A stretch of 64,000 bases of DNA from CAYNWT01 sp964450955 (GTDB lineage: Bacteria > Planctomycetota > Planctomycetia > Planctomycetales > Planctomycetaceae). The notes under the pieces are model-generated. The model was not told the DNA's origin. It ran no database searches and worked only from the letters and a program-made list of their open reading frames with translations. Below, piece after piece: positions 8,764-17,044 of this stretch. Numbering within the stretch: position 1 is the first letter of the stretch; every line of letters begins with the position of its first letter. Where the stretch lies: NCBI GenBank assembly GCA_964450955.1, contig CAYVFI010000005.1, positions 160,206 to 224,205 of the forward strand. The letters run 5' to 3'. The translations under genes were made by a program, and so were the position numbers.

Positions 8764-8779
8764 GCATGACGAGTCATGC
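8764..8779. other. Short palindrome GCATGAC-GA-GTCATGC
   Basis: A perfect 7-bp inverted repeat with a 2-nt centre lies 40 nt after the lipoprotein stop codon. It could be a protein-binding site. No T-tract supports termination. Confidence 0.4.
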
Positions 8780-8816
8780 GTACGTTGTCTGAAAAGGGCA
8801 ACGTTGGGGGGGACGC

Positions 8817-8886
8817 ACTCCCTTCGTGCCCGCCGAATTCACTGTGTTCATGACACAGTTTGAGTCCAGCGGGTTGCGAAGGGAGT
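8817..8886. other. Nested 70-nt hairpin element
   Basis: Three perfectly complementary pairs nest in order: ACTCCCTTCG (8817-8826) with CGAAGGGAGT (8877-8886), CCCGC (8829-8833) with GCGGG (8869-8873), and ACTGTGT (8841-8847) with ACACAGT (8853-8859). Internal loops are small. This could be a structured RNA or a palindromic mobile-element remnant. It lies in the 358-bp gap (8724-9081) that otherwise holds only short palindromes and a weak promoter candidate. Confidence 0.55.
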
Positions 8887-8914
8887 CCTATGCGCCCTGA
8901 TGATTTGGCGACAT

Positions 8915-8928
8915 CCCGCACGTGCGGG
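8915..8928. other. Perfect 14-bp palindrome CCCGCACGTGCGGG
   Basis: A perfect dyad without spacer lies about 165 nt before the start of the 9082 gene. It is a possible operator for that gene and fahA. Confidence 0.4.
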
Positions 8929-9016
8929 GGGTGCACGCCTGCGGGTCGCCCGGTTCACGGTCGTGGAAGCCCGCAAGGACAGGAATCTCTGTCGCCACGA
9001 GACGTACGTCGGATGC

Positions 9017-9043
9017 TTGATGTCACGCAGGGTCTGCTATAGT
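9017..9043 (+). promoter_or_regulatory. Candidate sigma-70-type promoter for the 9082-fahA unit
   Basis: TTGATG (9017-9022) and TATAGT (9038-9043) are separated by 15 nt, shorter than the ideal 17, about 40 nt before the chosen start at 9082. This is a weak candidate. Confidence 0.3.
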
Positions 9044-9081
9044 TGCGTCTTAAATTCCTTGACGCGTGCGCTGTTAATCTC

Positions 9082-9996
9082 ATGGAACCGCTGCAGAAGC
9101 TCTTTTCGAGCCTCATTGATTACGCTGGTTTGTTCCCGCCCGCGGGGCTGGATATGCCAGTCGTTACCGACAACTACGCTCAGTACATGCAAAGCGCTTA
9201 CAGCTGGATGTTGGCGCGGGTGGTTGTGCCTTTGGCGCGGTTGGACGAATTTGAATCTGCCTGGTCCGGCCCGGACGGTTTGAACACGCGCGTCAGTCTG
9301 CTGACCCCGGCTTTGGATGCTGCGGAATTTTCTGACGCTGTGAACCGGATTGCTGAGTTCAACCATCGTGCCACCCAGCACACCATAGACGCGATTGAAG
9401 TTCGCGTGACCGATCCGGCGGCTGTCAGCAATGCATTAAAGCTGCCGGCTGAGGTTGCCTGTTTTGTTGAAGTTCCCGCTGACAACATGCGCGCGGTCGT
9501 TGATGCGATTGCTCAACTAAATCAACCAGCGCGAGTTTTTGCCAAGGTTCGGACGGGTGGGGTGAAGCCGGAGATGATTCCGTCAGCGGCCTACGTTGCC
9601 GAATTCATGCACGCCTGCGCGGGAGCCGGAATTGGCTTTAAAGCAACCGCCGGGCTGCATCATCCATTTCGAGCTGAGTACCCACTGACCTATGAAGCCG
9701 GTTGTGACGTCGGCCGGATGCACGGGTTTATAAACGTATTTCTTGGCGCGTGTCTGTTGAATGCGAACGGACTGAGCGTGGTTGAACTGACGGACTTCCT
9801 GGATACTGCCTGTCCGGATGACCTGGAAATCACCTCTGAAACCATCGCATGGCGAGAACACAAAATTGACTCCGCCGCGATTGCCGCCGCGAGAGAGAAG
9901 TTCATTATCTCGTTCGGCAGTTGTTCGTTTGCTGAACCCATTGAAGATCTAACAAGCTTGTCGCTGTTGCCGGAGAACCCCAATGCGACCAATTGA
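9082..9996 (+). CDS. Conserved hypothetical protein, translationally coupled to fumarylacetoacetase
   Basis: The protein is about 304 residues. The first ATG (MEPLQKLFSSLIDYAGLFPPAG) is preferred over a TTG 13 codons upstream because the SSLIDYAGLFPPA opening looks like the family N-terminus. Later blocks include TGGVKPEMIPSAAYVAEFMHACAGAG, divided here for brevity, then FKATAGLHHPFR and MHGFINVFLGACLL. These suggest a barrel-like cytoplasmic enzyme with a glycine- and histidine-lined pocket, but I recognise no named family. Its 3' end overlaps the fahA start by 14 bp, arguing for a shared operon and possibly a link to tyrosine catabolism. The function is unknown. Confidence 0.8.
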   Translation: MEPLQKLFSSLIDYAGLFPPAGLDMPVVTDNYAQYMQSAYSWMLARVVVPLARLDEFESAWSGPDGLNTRVSLLTPALDAAEFSDAVNRIAEFNHRATQHTIDAIEVRVTDPAAVSNALKLPAEVACFVEVPADNMRAVVDAIAQLNQPARVFAKVRTGGVKPEMIPSAAYVAEFMHACAGAGIGFKATAGLHHPFRAEYPLTYEAGCDVGRMHGFINVFLGACLLNANGLSVVELTDFLDTACPDDLEITSETIAWREHKIDSAAIAAAREKFIISFGSCSFAEPIEDLTSLSLLPENPNATN

Positions 9997-11326
9997 CCAT
10001 ACCCACGATGCTTCCGCCAGTAGTTGGATTGAATCCGCCGCTGGTAGCGATTTCCCAATTCAAAACCTGCCGTTTTGCAGCTTCAGTACTGAGTTTCGCG
10101 AACGCCGAATCGGTGTCGGCATCGGGGACTGTCTTCTTGATCTAAACGCGTGCGCGGAGGCTGGTCTGTTTGAAGCCAGTCTGGCGTTCATGCTTGGTTC
10201 AGAAACACTGAACCTTGTGATGTCTTTGACTGCTGAACAGCGACTGGCATTGCGGCATCGCATTTTCGAACTGTTGTCTGCCGATTGTGCTGACGTGCGG
10301 GACAATGATTCGTTGCGGTCTGAGGCTGTTGTGAACCAGGCTGACGCGACGTTTCACATGCCGTGTGATGTCGGCGACTACACCGACTTCTACGCGTCGG
10401 TCTTTCACGCAACCAACGTGGGTAGCATGTTCCGCCCCAACAACCCGTTGCTGCCCAACTACAAGCACATTCCGATTGGGTATCACGGTCGAGCATCCAG
10501 CGTTTGCGTCAGCGGAACTCCCGTTCGCCGACCGGTCGGTCAGCAGGCTCCAGCGACCGAAGGCGGGGATCCGGAGTTTGCAGCGGCAAAGCTACTGGAC
10601 TACGAACTGGAGGTTGGATTCTACATCGCTGAAGGCAACGAACTGGGTTCCAGCACCGGCATGGACACCGCTGAGGATGCGATTTTCGGAATGACGCTGG
10701 TCAACGACTGGTCGGCTCGCGATTTACAAAAGTGGGAGTACCAACCACTGGGTCCGTTTCTGGCGAAGTCTTTCATCACAACCGTCTCACCGTGGGTCAT
10801 CACAATGGAGGCACTGGCTCCATTCCGCTGCCGTGCGTTTGAACGCCCCGAAGGTGACCCACAGCCGATGAGCCATCTGAGTAGCGAAAACAATTCTGCG
10901 TATGGTGGAGTTGATTTGAACCTGGCAGTCGCACTGTCGTCAGAGAAAATGCGAACCGAGGGACTTGACCCCATGCCGCTGACCACCGGCACCTTCCGCA
11001 ACATGTACTGGACCTCCGCTCAAATGGTTGCGCACCACAGCAGTAATGGTTGCAATATGCAGCCTGGCGATTTGCTGGCCAGCGGAACCGTTTCCGGCCC
11101 TGAACGATCATCCCGAGGATGCCTGTTGGAACTGACCTGGGACGGTGAATTCGGTGCGCCGGTGCCTGGCACTCAGCGGACACCGTTGGAACTGCCGACC
11201 GGCGAGGAGCGAAAATTCCTGGCAGACGGCGATGAAGTCATCATTTCGGGTCACTGCGAAACTGAGGGCTACAATCGAATAGGGTTCGGAACCTGCCGCG
11301 GAATTGTTCTGCCTGCCAACCAGTAG
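9983..11326 (+). CDS. fahA: Fumarylacetoacetase
   Basis: The 447-residue enzyme hydrolyses 4-fumarylacetoacetate to fumarate and acetoacetate, the last step of tyrosine degradation via homogentisate. The signature FAH blocks are present. YTDFYASVFHATNVG holds the first metal-binding Asp and the catalytic His. The LDYELEVGF pair of Glu residues, VNDWSARDLQKWEY with its Asp, and the Lys in GPFLAKSF complete the calcium site and active site. PNYKHIPIGYHGRASS is also typical. The length is slightly above the usual 415-430. The gene overlaps the upstream unknown gene by 14 bp. No other homogentisate-pathway gene lies in the window. Confidence 0.95.
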   Translation: MRPIDHTHDASASSWIESAAGSDFPIQNLPFCSFSTEFRERRIGVGIGDCLLDLNACAEAGLFEASLAFMLGSETLNLVMSLTAEQRLALRHRIFELLSADCADVRDNDSLRSEAVVNQADATFHMPCDVGDYTDFYASVFHATNVGSMFRPNNPLLPNYKHIPIGYHGRASSVCVSGTPVRRPVGQQAPATEGGDPEFAAAKLLDYELEVGFYIAEGNELGSSTGMDTAEDAIFGMTLVNDWSARDLQKWEYQPLGPFLAKSFITTVSPWVITMEALAPFRCRAFERPEGDPQPMSHLSSENNSAYGGVDLNLAVALSSEKMRTEGLDPMPLTTGTFRNMYWTSAQMVAHHSSNGCNMQPGDLLASGTVSGPERSSRGCLLELTWDGEFGAPVPGTQRTPLELPTGEERKFLADGDEVIISGHCETEGYNRIGFGTCRGIVLPANQ

Positions 11327-11389
11327 TCATCACCGATCTTGCTGCGTCGTCGATAATCGAACGCCGCTGCCGTTTGAGAACGACAAATC

Positions 11390-12124
11390 ATGCGAATCCT
11401 GATTACCAACGACGACGGTCATGACGCTCCGGGCCTCGTCGCGTTGTTCAAAGCCGCCAAAGAATTCGGCGACGTCACACTGGCGCCGCCGGCTGAATGC
11501 CACAGTTCCAAAGGGCACGCGGTGTGTACGCGTTCGGTTCATCAGGTAACCAAACATCAGCACGCGGAAATGGGTGATGTCTTCGCAGTTCATTCGACAC
11601 CTGCGGATTGTGTTCGAATCGCGGTTCAACAAATCATGTCGGAACCGCCCGATCTAGTCCTGGCCGGAATCAATCCTGGCGCGAATCTGGGGGTCGATGT
11701 CTACTACAGCGGCACGGTCGCGGCGGCTCGCGAAGCAGCCATCATGGGTTTGCCGGCGATTGCCCTTTCGACCTACATGAAAATGGGTGTGGAATTATGT
11801 TGGGACGACAAGACAGAACTGACAAAGCAATCTATCCAGAGGCTAATCGATCGGAAGGTTCAGCCCGGGCAGTTTTGGAATGTCAATTTCCCGGCTGTCG
11901 AACCCGGTGGCGAAGCGGGCGAGTTTAAGTTCACCAGACACAGTACCGAACCGCAGGGCGTTGCGTTCGAAGCATCAGACGAACAACCAAACGCCTACCG
12001 CTTCACTGGCAACTACTCACAGCGACCAGCGAATCAGGATGCGGATGTCCGGGCTATTTTCGAAGGCTATGTTTCGGCCACGCTGCTGCAATTGGACACC
12101 TCAGCCGAAGTCCCCACGGACTAA
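11390..12124 (+). CDS. surE: 5'/3'-nucleotidase SurE
   Basis: The 244-residue metal-dependent nucleotidase removes phosphate from nucleoside 5'- and 3'-monophosphates. The metal ligands D8 and D9 (ITNDDG), S39/S40 (CHSSKGHAV) and N95 (AGINPGANLG) are all in place, and the YYSGTVAAAREA motif follows. The start ATG is at 11390, 63 nt after fahA. It ends at 12124, and a dispersed-repeat copy begins within 6 nt of the stop. Confidence 0.95.
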   Translation: MRILITNDDGHDAPGLVALFKAAKEFGDVTLAPPAECHSSKGHAVCTRSVHQVTKHQHAEMGDVFAVHSTPADCVRIAVQQIMSEPPDLVLAGINPGANLGVDVYYSGTVAAAREAAIMGLPAIALSTYMKMGVELCWDDKTELTKQSIQRLIDRKVQPGQFWNVNFPAVEPGGEAGEFKFTRHSTEPQGVAFEASDEQPNAYRFTGNYSQRPANQDADVRAIFEGYVSATLLQLDTSAEVPTD

Positions 12125-12195
12125 CCAAAATTCCGTTGGATCGGTCTCCGGTTGGTGTCGTGGCTGGAGTTATTGCGTGCAGGCCCGGTTGGATG
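12125..12195 (+). repeat. Stop-adjacent dispersed repeat, copy B (after surE)
   Basis: The core at 12131-12155 begins 6 nt after the surE stop, in sense orientation, and matches copy A at 23 of 25 positions. The tail GGTGTCGTGGCTGGAGTT (12152-12170) closely resembles the tail of copy C, so the shared element extends beyond the core. The remaining gap to ispH (to 12430) holds no clear gene. A TATAAA near 12368 may be part of the ispH promoter. Confidence 0.72.
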
Positions 12196-12430
12196 TGGGG
12201 TCTTGCTGCTTGTGCGAGGAAGAAGCGGTGGAATCTGCGTTAAAGTCGGTGCAGGACTGCTGTTTAGATGGGGAGTTGGCCTGCCTGCGTGGCGATCTGG
12301 ACGGATTGCGAGATTTTGGCAGAGCTGCTGGTGGACTCGACGCGCGAGCAACGGGTGACGCGTCTTGGTATAAATTCGGGTAGCTGAAGAAGCCTCTGAA
12401 GTCAGGCCCTTTTCATCAAAGACAAGTGCA

Positions 12431-13375
12431 ATGGAAGTTGTTTTAGCGAACCCACGCGGCTTTTGTGCCGGCGTCAACATGGCTATCGAATGTCTGGAAG
12501 AATGTATCCGGATGTTCGGTTCGGATATCTACGTCTATCACGAAATCGTGCACAACAAGCATGTTGTTGATCGATTCACAGCGGAAGGTGTCACGTTTGT
12601 TGACGAACTGACTGAAGTGCCAAGGGGATCGATTCTGTTGTTCAGCGCGCATGGGGTGTCACCGGAGATCCGTGAGATTGCTCGGGAACGTGATTTGCGG
12701 ACCGTCGATGCGACCTGCCCTTTGGTGACTAAGGTGCACCTGGAAGCGATCAAGTTTGCCAAAGAGGGTTTCAATATCATCCTCATCGGCCACGAAGGTC
12801 ATGACGAGGTCCTTGGCACGATGGGGGAGGCTCCCGAGAGCATTACGCTGGTAGAAACACCCGAAGACGTGGGCCGGTTGGCATTCACGCAGACAGACAA
12901 ACTGGCCTATCTGACTCAAACGACGCTAAGTGTCGATGAAGCCGGAGCCGTAATCGATGCACTGCTGGCTCGGTTCCCACAGATTGAAGCTCCGGCTAAG
13001 GAAGACATTTGCTACGCGACAACCAACCGTCAGGATGCCGTGAAGGAGTATGTCACTGGTGCGGATGTGTTGATTGTGCTGGGAAGCCAAAACAGTTCGA
13101 ACAGCAAGCGGCTAATGGAAATCGGCAAGACGGAGGGCATTCCATCGTTTCTTGTGGACGGCATTGCCGATCTAAACGCCGAATGGTTCACGGATGCGCA
13201 GAAGGTCGTCGTCACTGCCGGAGCCAGCGCGCCGGAGGTTGTGGTTCAGGAATGTGTTAATTATCTGGTCACCGAATTCGACGCGACTTTAAATGAGAAG
13301 ACACTGCGGGAAGAACACGTTAACTTTCCGCTACCAAAAGAACTGCGACTGATGCAAATTTCGACCGGAGAATAG
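12431..13375 (+). CDS. ispH: 4-hydroxy-3-methylbut-2-enyl diphosphate reductase (IspH/LytB)
   Basis: The 314-residue [4Fe-4S] enzyme makes IPP and DMAPP in the last step of the MEP isoprenoid pathway. The three cluster cysteines are C12 (RGFCAGV), C96 (DATCPLV) and C194 (DICYATTNR). The active-site residues H41, H74, H124 and E126 (GHEGHDEV) match the E. coli numbering almost exactly. The length is typical. It is followed 59 nt later by ilvE on the same strand. Confidence 0.97.
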   Translation: MEVVLANPRGFCAGVNMAIECLEECIRMFGSDIYVYHEIVHNKHVVDRFTAEGVTFVDELTEVPRGSILLFSAHGVSPEIREIARERDLRTVDATCPLVTKVHLEAIKFAKEGFNIILIGHEGHDEVLGTMGEAPESITLVETPEDVGRLAFTQTDKLAYLTQTTLSVDEAGAVIDALLARFPQIEAPAKEDICYATTNRQDAVKEYVTGADVLIVLGSQNSSNSKRLMEIGKTEGIPSFLVDGIADLNAEWFTDAQKVVVTAGASAPEVVVQECVNYLVTEFDATLNEKTLREEHVNFPLPKELRLMQISTGE

Positions 13376-13434
13376 CCTCCATCAAGATTCGCCAGACGCG
13401 CGGAGCGGATACGCCGGACACCAGGAAAAAAGTC

Positions 13435-14367
13435 ATGACCAAGTACGCATACTTCGAAGGCAATATTGTTCCCATTGAGGACGCCAAAGTCAGCATCATG
13501 TGCAATACGTTGCACTACGGCACCGGTTGTTTTGGCGGCCTGCGTGGCTACTGGAACGAAGACAAGAACCAGATGTACGCGTTCCGTCTGCATGATCACT
13601 TCGTACGTTTGCTGAACAGTGCGAAGCTGCTGCGATGCGAGTTGGATTACACGCCAGAGAAACTGGTTGAGATCACGCTTGAATTGTTGGCCCGCGAAGG
13701 CTGGACCGAAAACTGCTACGTCCGTCCGATGGTCTACAAAGACGATGGTGTATTTCGTGTCTGGGTTCACGATGCGACCGACAAAGTCTGTATCTTCAGT
13801 CAGGCCGTGGGCAGCTACATCAAGGGCGATGCGGCTGCCAAAGTGTGTGTGAGTGGCTGGCGCAGGATCGACGACACCATGATTCCGGCTCGCGGCAAGC
13901 TAAACGGAGCCTACGTCAACAGCGCGATCATTAAGAGCGATGCGATGTTGAGCGGCTTTGACGACGCGCTGGTCCTGAATCAGGACGGCCATGTCTCCGA
14001 AGGCAGCGCAGCGAACTTCATGATGTTTCGCAACGGGCAGTTGGTGACCTCGCCGATCACAGACAACATCCTGGAAGGCATCACACGACGATCGCTCATG
14101 CATCTGGCTCAGGAAGAACTAGGTTACGAAGTTGTCGAACGCAGCATTGACCGTAGCGAACTGTACCTGGCCGACGAAGCGTTCTACTGCGGGACGGGAG
14201 CTCAGGTGAAAGCAATTGGTTCAGTCGATCATCACCAGATCGGAACCGGTGAGATGGGGCCAATGACTTCAAAGCTGCATGATCTGTTCTTCAACGTTGT
14301 GACTGGTCGCGAAGAAAAGTACATGGACTGGCTGTCAGCTGTGCCTGCGATGAAAACCGCGACGTAA
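13435..14367 (+). CDS. ilvE: Branched-chain-amino-acid aminotransferase (class IV PLP)
   Basis: The 310-residue fold-type IV aminotransferase interconverts Leu, Ile or Val with their 2-oxo acids using glutamate/2-oxoglutarate. The PLP lysine is K155 in ARGKLNGAYVNSA. The phosphate-binding region is visible in HVSEGSAANF and ILEGITRRSL, and the FYCGTGAQV block closes the active site. The N-terminus AYFEGNIVPIEDAKVSIM is family-typical. The ATG at 13435 has AGGA about 9 nt upstream. D-amino-acid transaminase and aminodeoxychorismate lyase are relatives, but length and motifs favour IlvE. Confidence 0.9.
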   Translation: MTKYAYFEGNIVPIEDAKVSIMCNTLHYGTGCFGGLRGYWNEDKNQMYAFRLHDHFVRLLNSAKLLRCELDYTPEKLVEITLELLAREGWTENCYVRPMVYKDDGVFRVWVHDATDKVCIFSQAVGSYIKGDAAAKVCVSGWRRIDDTMIPARGKLNGAYVNSAIIKSDAMLSGFDDALVLNQDGHVSEGSAANFMMFRNGQLVTSPITDNILEGITRRSLMHLAQEELGYEVVERSIDRSELYLADEAFYCGTGAQVKAIGSVDHHQIGTGEMGPMTSKLHDLFFNVVTGREEKYMDWLSAVPAMKTAT

Positions 14368-14439
14368 CCAAATCCTATGCTGTACGGGTGTTGCACTTGG
14401 CATGAGCCGTGGCGTTTGCAGGACCTCAATAGCTCACGT

Positions 14440-14510
14440 TCAACCGGGAGCACCGTGGCAACTTCAGCCACGGCACCTACCGGATACCGATCGAACGGAA
14501 CGTTCGTCGC
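14440..14510 (-). repeat. Stop-adjacent dispersed repeat, copy C (after the GAF-HlyD gene)
   Basis: Read on the minus strand, the core (14504 down to 14480) starts 6 nt after the stop codon of the minus-strand gene ending at 14511. It is nearly identical to copy A. Its tail contains a hairpin, CCGTGGC (14453-14459) with GCCACGG (14467-14473). That hairpin lies between two convergent genes and could act in 3'-end formation, although no T-tract follows on either strand. Confidence 0.75.
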
Positions 14511-16547
14511 TTACCACCAGGTGTATTTGTGGTAGAACTCGACCACGTCGCCGAACCACTTATAACCCAGGCTTTTGGTGCCGCAGTTCAGTTTCACGCG
14601 AACCTCGGCACCAATGCGTTTGTGTTCTTCAGGGATATCACCGGTTGGTTCGATATAAAGTTGGACAATGGTTCCGCTCTCGCCATGCACACTGGTTCGG
14701 CTTGAGACCAGATACAGCTTGCACGGATATTGGTCCTCGGGTGCGCTGGCCAGCGAGTATTCGCCTTCGACTCCATCTTCGCCTGCTTCGGCTTGTGCTC
14801 GCATCAAGTGGCCCATGCGTTTGTCGGGCAACTGAACTTCGAGGTGCCACGCCCCTTTGTGATCCATCAGATCAAACAAATGCTGGCCCGCTTCCACCGG
14901 GCGATTTTGTCCGAGGGTTTGACGTAGGTTGATACTGGGAATCAAACCGCCGAAGTCAGCCGTAACTTTCAATCGGCTTGCTCGCTTTTGAGCATTGGCC
15001 AGCCGCTTTTGGGCTCCTTCGGCTCTGATTCTTGCAGTTTCTTTTTCTCCTTCGTACCTCTCTGCTTCGTCATATTTGCGTTCTGCGTTGTAGCTTTCGA
15101 TGAGTGCAGTCAGCCGCTCTATTTCCGCCAGAGACACGTTGTATTCCGCTTCAGCATCCCGAACCATGTCATCAAGATCGTTGCTGGTGAAGGTCAGTAG
15201 CGTTTGCCCTTCTTCAACCTCTTCTCCCCCTTTGATCAGCAACTGATCGACGTTACCTTTTTCGGGTGAGAAGATTGCGATCTGCTTCCTGGGCATGAGC
15301 TTGCCTTCGGCTTCGATCTTGAAATCGGCCGGAACGAACACCAATGCCAATGACACTAAAACAATGGCTGCTGCGATGGCTGCGGCGATCGCCAATCGGC
15401 GACCATGGAACCATTCCAGCGTACGCCCAATTCGGCGCCAGACACTGATTCCGAAAATTCGTTCGTGCGATCGAGCATTGTGCATCGACGCGCCAATATG
15501 GTCGGCCAGTAACTCAGCCCGCTGAACCAACGCGGGGCCCGGTTCGCTTTCAGCGACCTGTTCGACAACCAGGCATCCGATTGCCTGGCGGCGTGTGTTT
15601 GACTTGCGACCGGTCTCGACTTCTTTATCCGCTTTGACAACGCGGAGGTTCTCAAAGTACGGAACCATGTACACCATTCGCGATGTACTTTCCTGGATGA
15701 AGTTGGCCAGTGGTTTCTCAATTTGCGGTGCCAGGTCATCGATGCGGCCAGAGTACATGAGAGGCTCGCCCATGGCGATGACCTGCTTACCGAGTTCAGC
15801 CATCGACCGAATCAGGTTTGCGCGAGGGTTGACTGAGGTCTGACCAGACACGGACTTCACTTCAACCTTGGCGCCTTTCTTGGTCACGATGCTAAGGCGG
15901 TCACATTCCAGCAACAGTCGGCCGTCACTGGCAGCGATTTCAGCGACTTCTTCTGAATTCAAAGTTTGGGTCAGTCGCAATGTGAACGGTTCCAGATCCT
16001 GCCAAAACCCTTTCGGTGCTTCTTCGGTTTCCTGATTCTTGCGCGTCTTACCTTCAATGTAGCGGGACGCGTAGCCCGACATCTGTTCCAGAAACTGCAG
16101 ATAGCCGGCTCGCGCTTCTTCCGGAGCATCGGGGCGCTGGAACAGTTGGACGACACCAACGCACTTCTTTTCTTTGTGTACGGCACACAGCACCAGCATG
16201 TGGTGAGTTGGAAGTTTGGTGTCGGTTCCGTCGTCGTGACTTAGCGTGCAGGCTTCGCCAGTCGAAAGTACATTGCCCAGCACTTGATCGTTAATCTGGC
16301 GAACGCCGGGTTCGTTGAGTCCGACTTCAGCCAATCGCACTTCCGCCGCCAGAGCGATTGACTGTTCGTGAAGCAGCCAAACCGCACCAGCCTGGGCTCC
16401 CACGGCCGCCACAACGCGATCAAGGAACTGTGGAAAGAACTCGTTTGGCGGGATGGGCTCGCGCGAAAGGCCTTCAATTTCCCGCGCGAGCTGCATGACT
16501 CGCTCACGGGCCTTTTTTAAGTTTTCGTCAGTCGGTCCCTGTGACAT
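14511..16547 (-). CDS. GAF-GAF-transmembrane-HlyD membrane fusion protein
   Basis: This is a protein of about 678 residues. Counting from ATG 16547 (MSQGPTDENL), a first GAF-like domain spans about 25-165 (AVWLLHEQSIAL, VLCAVHKEKKCVGVVQLF). A second, more divergent GAF-like region spans about 185-370. Then comes a membrane helix near 395-415 (AIAAAIAAAIVLVSLALVFV) and a HlyD-type adaptor. The adaptor has a lipoyl half (IFSPEKGNVDQLLIKGGEEVEEG), a coiled coil (about 465-540) and a beta-barrel end. A TTG 8 codons upstream is an alternative start. Its divergent neighbours are another HlyD protein and an M50-HlyD protease, suggesting one envelope export complex. The cytoplasmic GAF domains may sense a ligand; that is inference. 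Confidence 0.85.
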   Translation of the reverse strand: MSQGPTDENLKKARERVMQLAREIEGLSREPIPPNEFFPQFLDRVVAAVGAQAGAVWLLHEQSIALAAEVRLAEVGLNEPGVRQINDQVLGNVLSTGEACTLSHDDGTDTKLPTHHMLVLCAVHKEKKCVGVVQLFQRPDAPEEARAGYLQFLEQMSGYASRYIEGKTRKNQETEEAPKGFWQDLEPFTLRLTQTLNSEEVAEIAASDGRLLLECDRLSIVTKKGAKVEVKSVSGQTSVNPRANLIRSMAELGKQVIAMGEPLMYSGRIDDLAPQIEKPLANFIQESTSRMVYMVPYFENLRVVKADKEVETGRKSNTRRQAIGCLVVEQVAESEPGPALVQRAELLADHIGASMHNARSHERIFGISVWRRIGRTLEWFHGRRLAIAAAIAAAIVLVSLALVFVPADFKIEAEGKLMPRKQIAIFSPEKGNVDQLLIKGGEEVEEGQTLLTFTSNDLDDMVRDAEAEYNVSLAEIERLTALIESYNAERKYDEAERYEGEKETARIRAEGAQKRLANAQKRASRLKVTADFGGLIPSINLRQTLGQNRPVEAGQHLFDLMDHKGAWHLEVQLPDKRMGHLMRAQAEAGEDGVEGEYSLASAPEDQYPCKLYLVSSRTSVHGESGTIVQLYIEPTGDIPEEHKRIGAEVRVKLNCGTKSLGYKWFGDVVEFYHKYTWW

Positions 16548-17044
16548 GGCATTTTCCCGCGTTGCACGCAACTGTGCTGTGGTTCGCTTTCGGTGTTTGC
16601 GACCTTGTGACCGGTCTGGCCGATCTGTTCTTTTAGCTTATTGATTCACCCGCGAATGCGGCCAATTTCAGCGGTTTTTCGCCATTGATAGTCTATCAGG
16701 TCTACGAATTAGCGCTCCATGCCGAATAGAAGACGTACGGGAACAAATTGACCAACGAGCCCTCGCGTCCGTGTAGTCGGTGTGGTCGGTCTGGCCGACA
16801 GATCCCGTCAAGTGCCTTATACCCGCGACAATTGTCAGATTGAGTAAAGATACTCGTCAAGTTTGGTATCAGCAGAATAACTGTACATTGATTAGAATCA
16901 TTGTGCGGTTGGGCAGGTTAAGCTGATGGGTTTCTGTCTGTCGGTGTCAGCGGGCGTTCTGAACGCACGCCGACCTGCGCTTTTGGCCGAAATTCCCGTT
17001 TTTCGGGGCATCATCCCACCGAGCAAGTTTGCACGAGGTCTCAA
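16548..17044. promoter_or_regulatory. Divergent promoter region of the HlyD/M50 cluster
   Basis: The 497-bp gap separates oppositely transcribed cluster genes and holds no convincing ORF. It contains several dyads: TGATAG-T-CTATCA (16686-16698), GACAATTGTC (16827-16836), GTCGG-TCTGG-CCGAC near 16783, and the TTGAT-N4-ATCAT box listed separately. The density of dyads fits a regulated divergent promoter, but exact promoters could not be assigned. Confidence 0.5.
16888..16901. promoter_or_regulatory. Fnr-box-like dyad TTGAT-TAGA-ATCAT
   Basis: One base differs from the classical Fnr/Dnr consensus TTGAT-N4-ATCAA. It sits about 145 nt upstream of the HlyD start and about 340 nt upstream of the divergent GAF-HlyD start. 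A Crp/Fnr regulator is encoded elsewhere in the window, but no direct link is shown. Confidence 0.35.
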
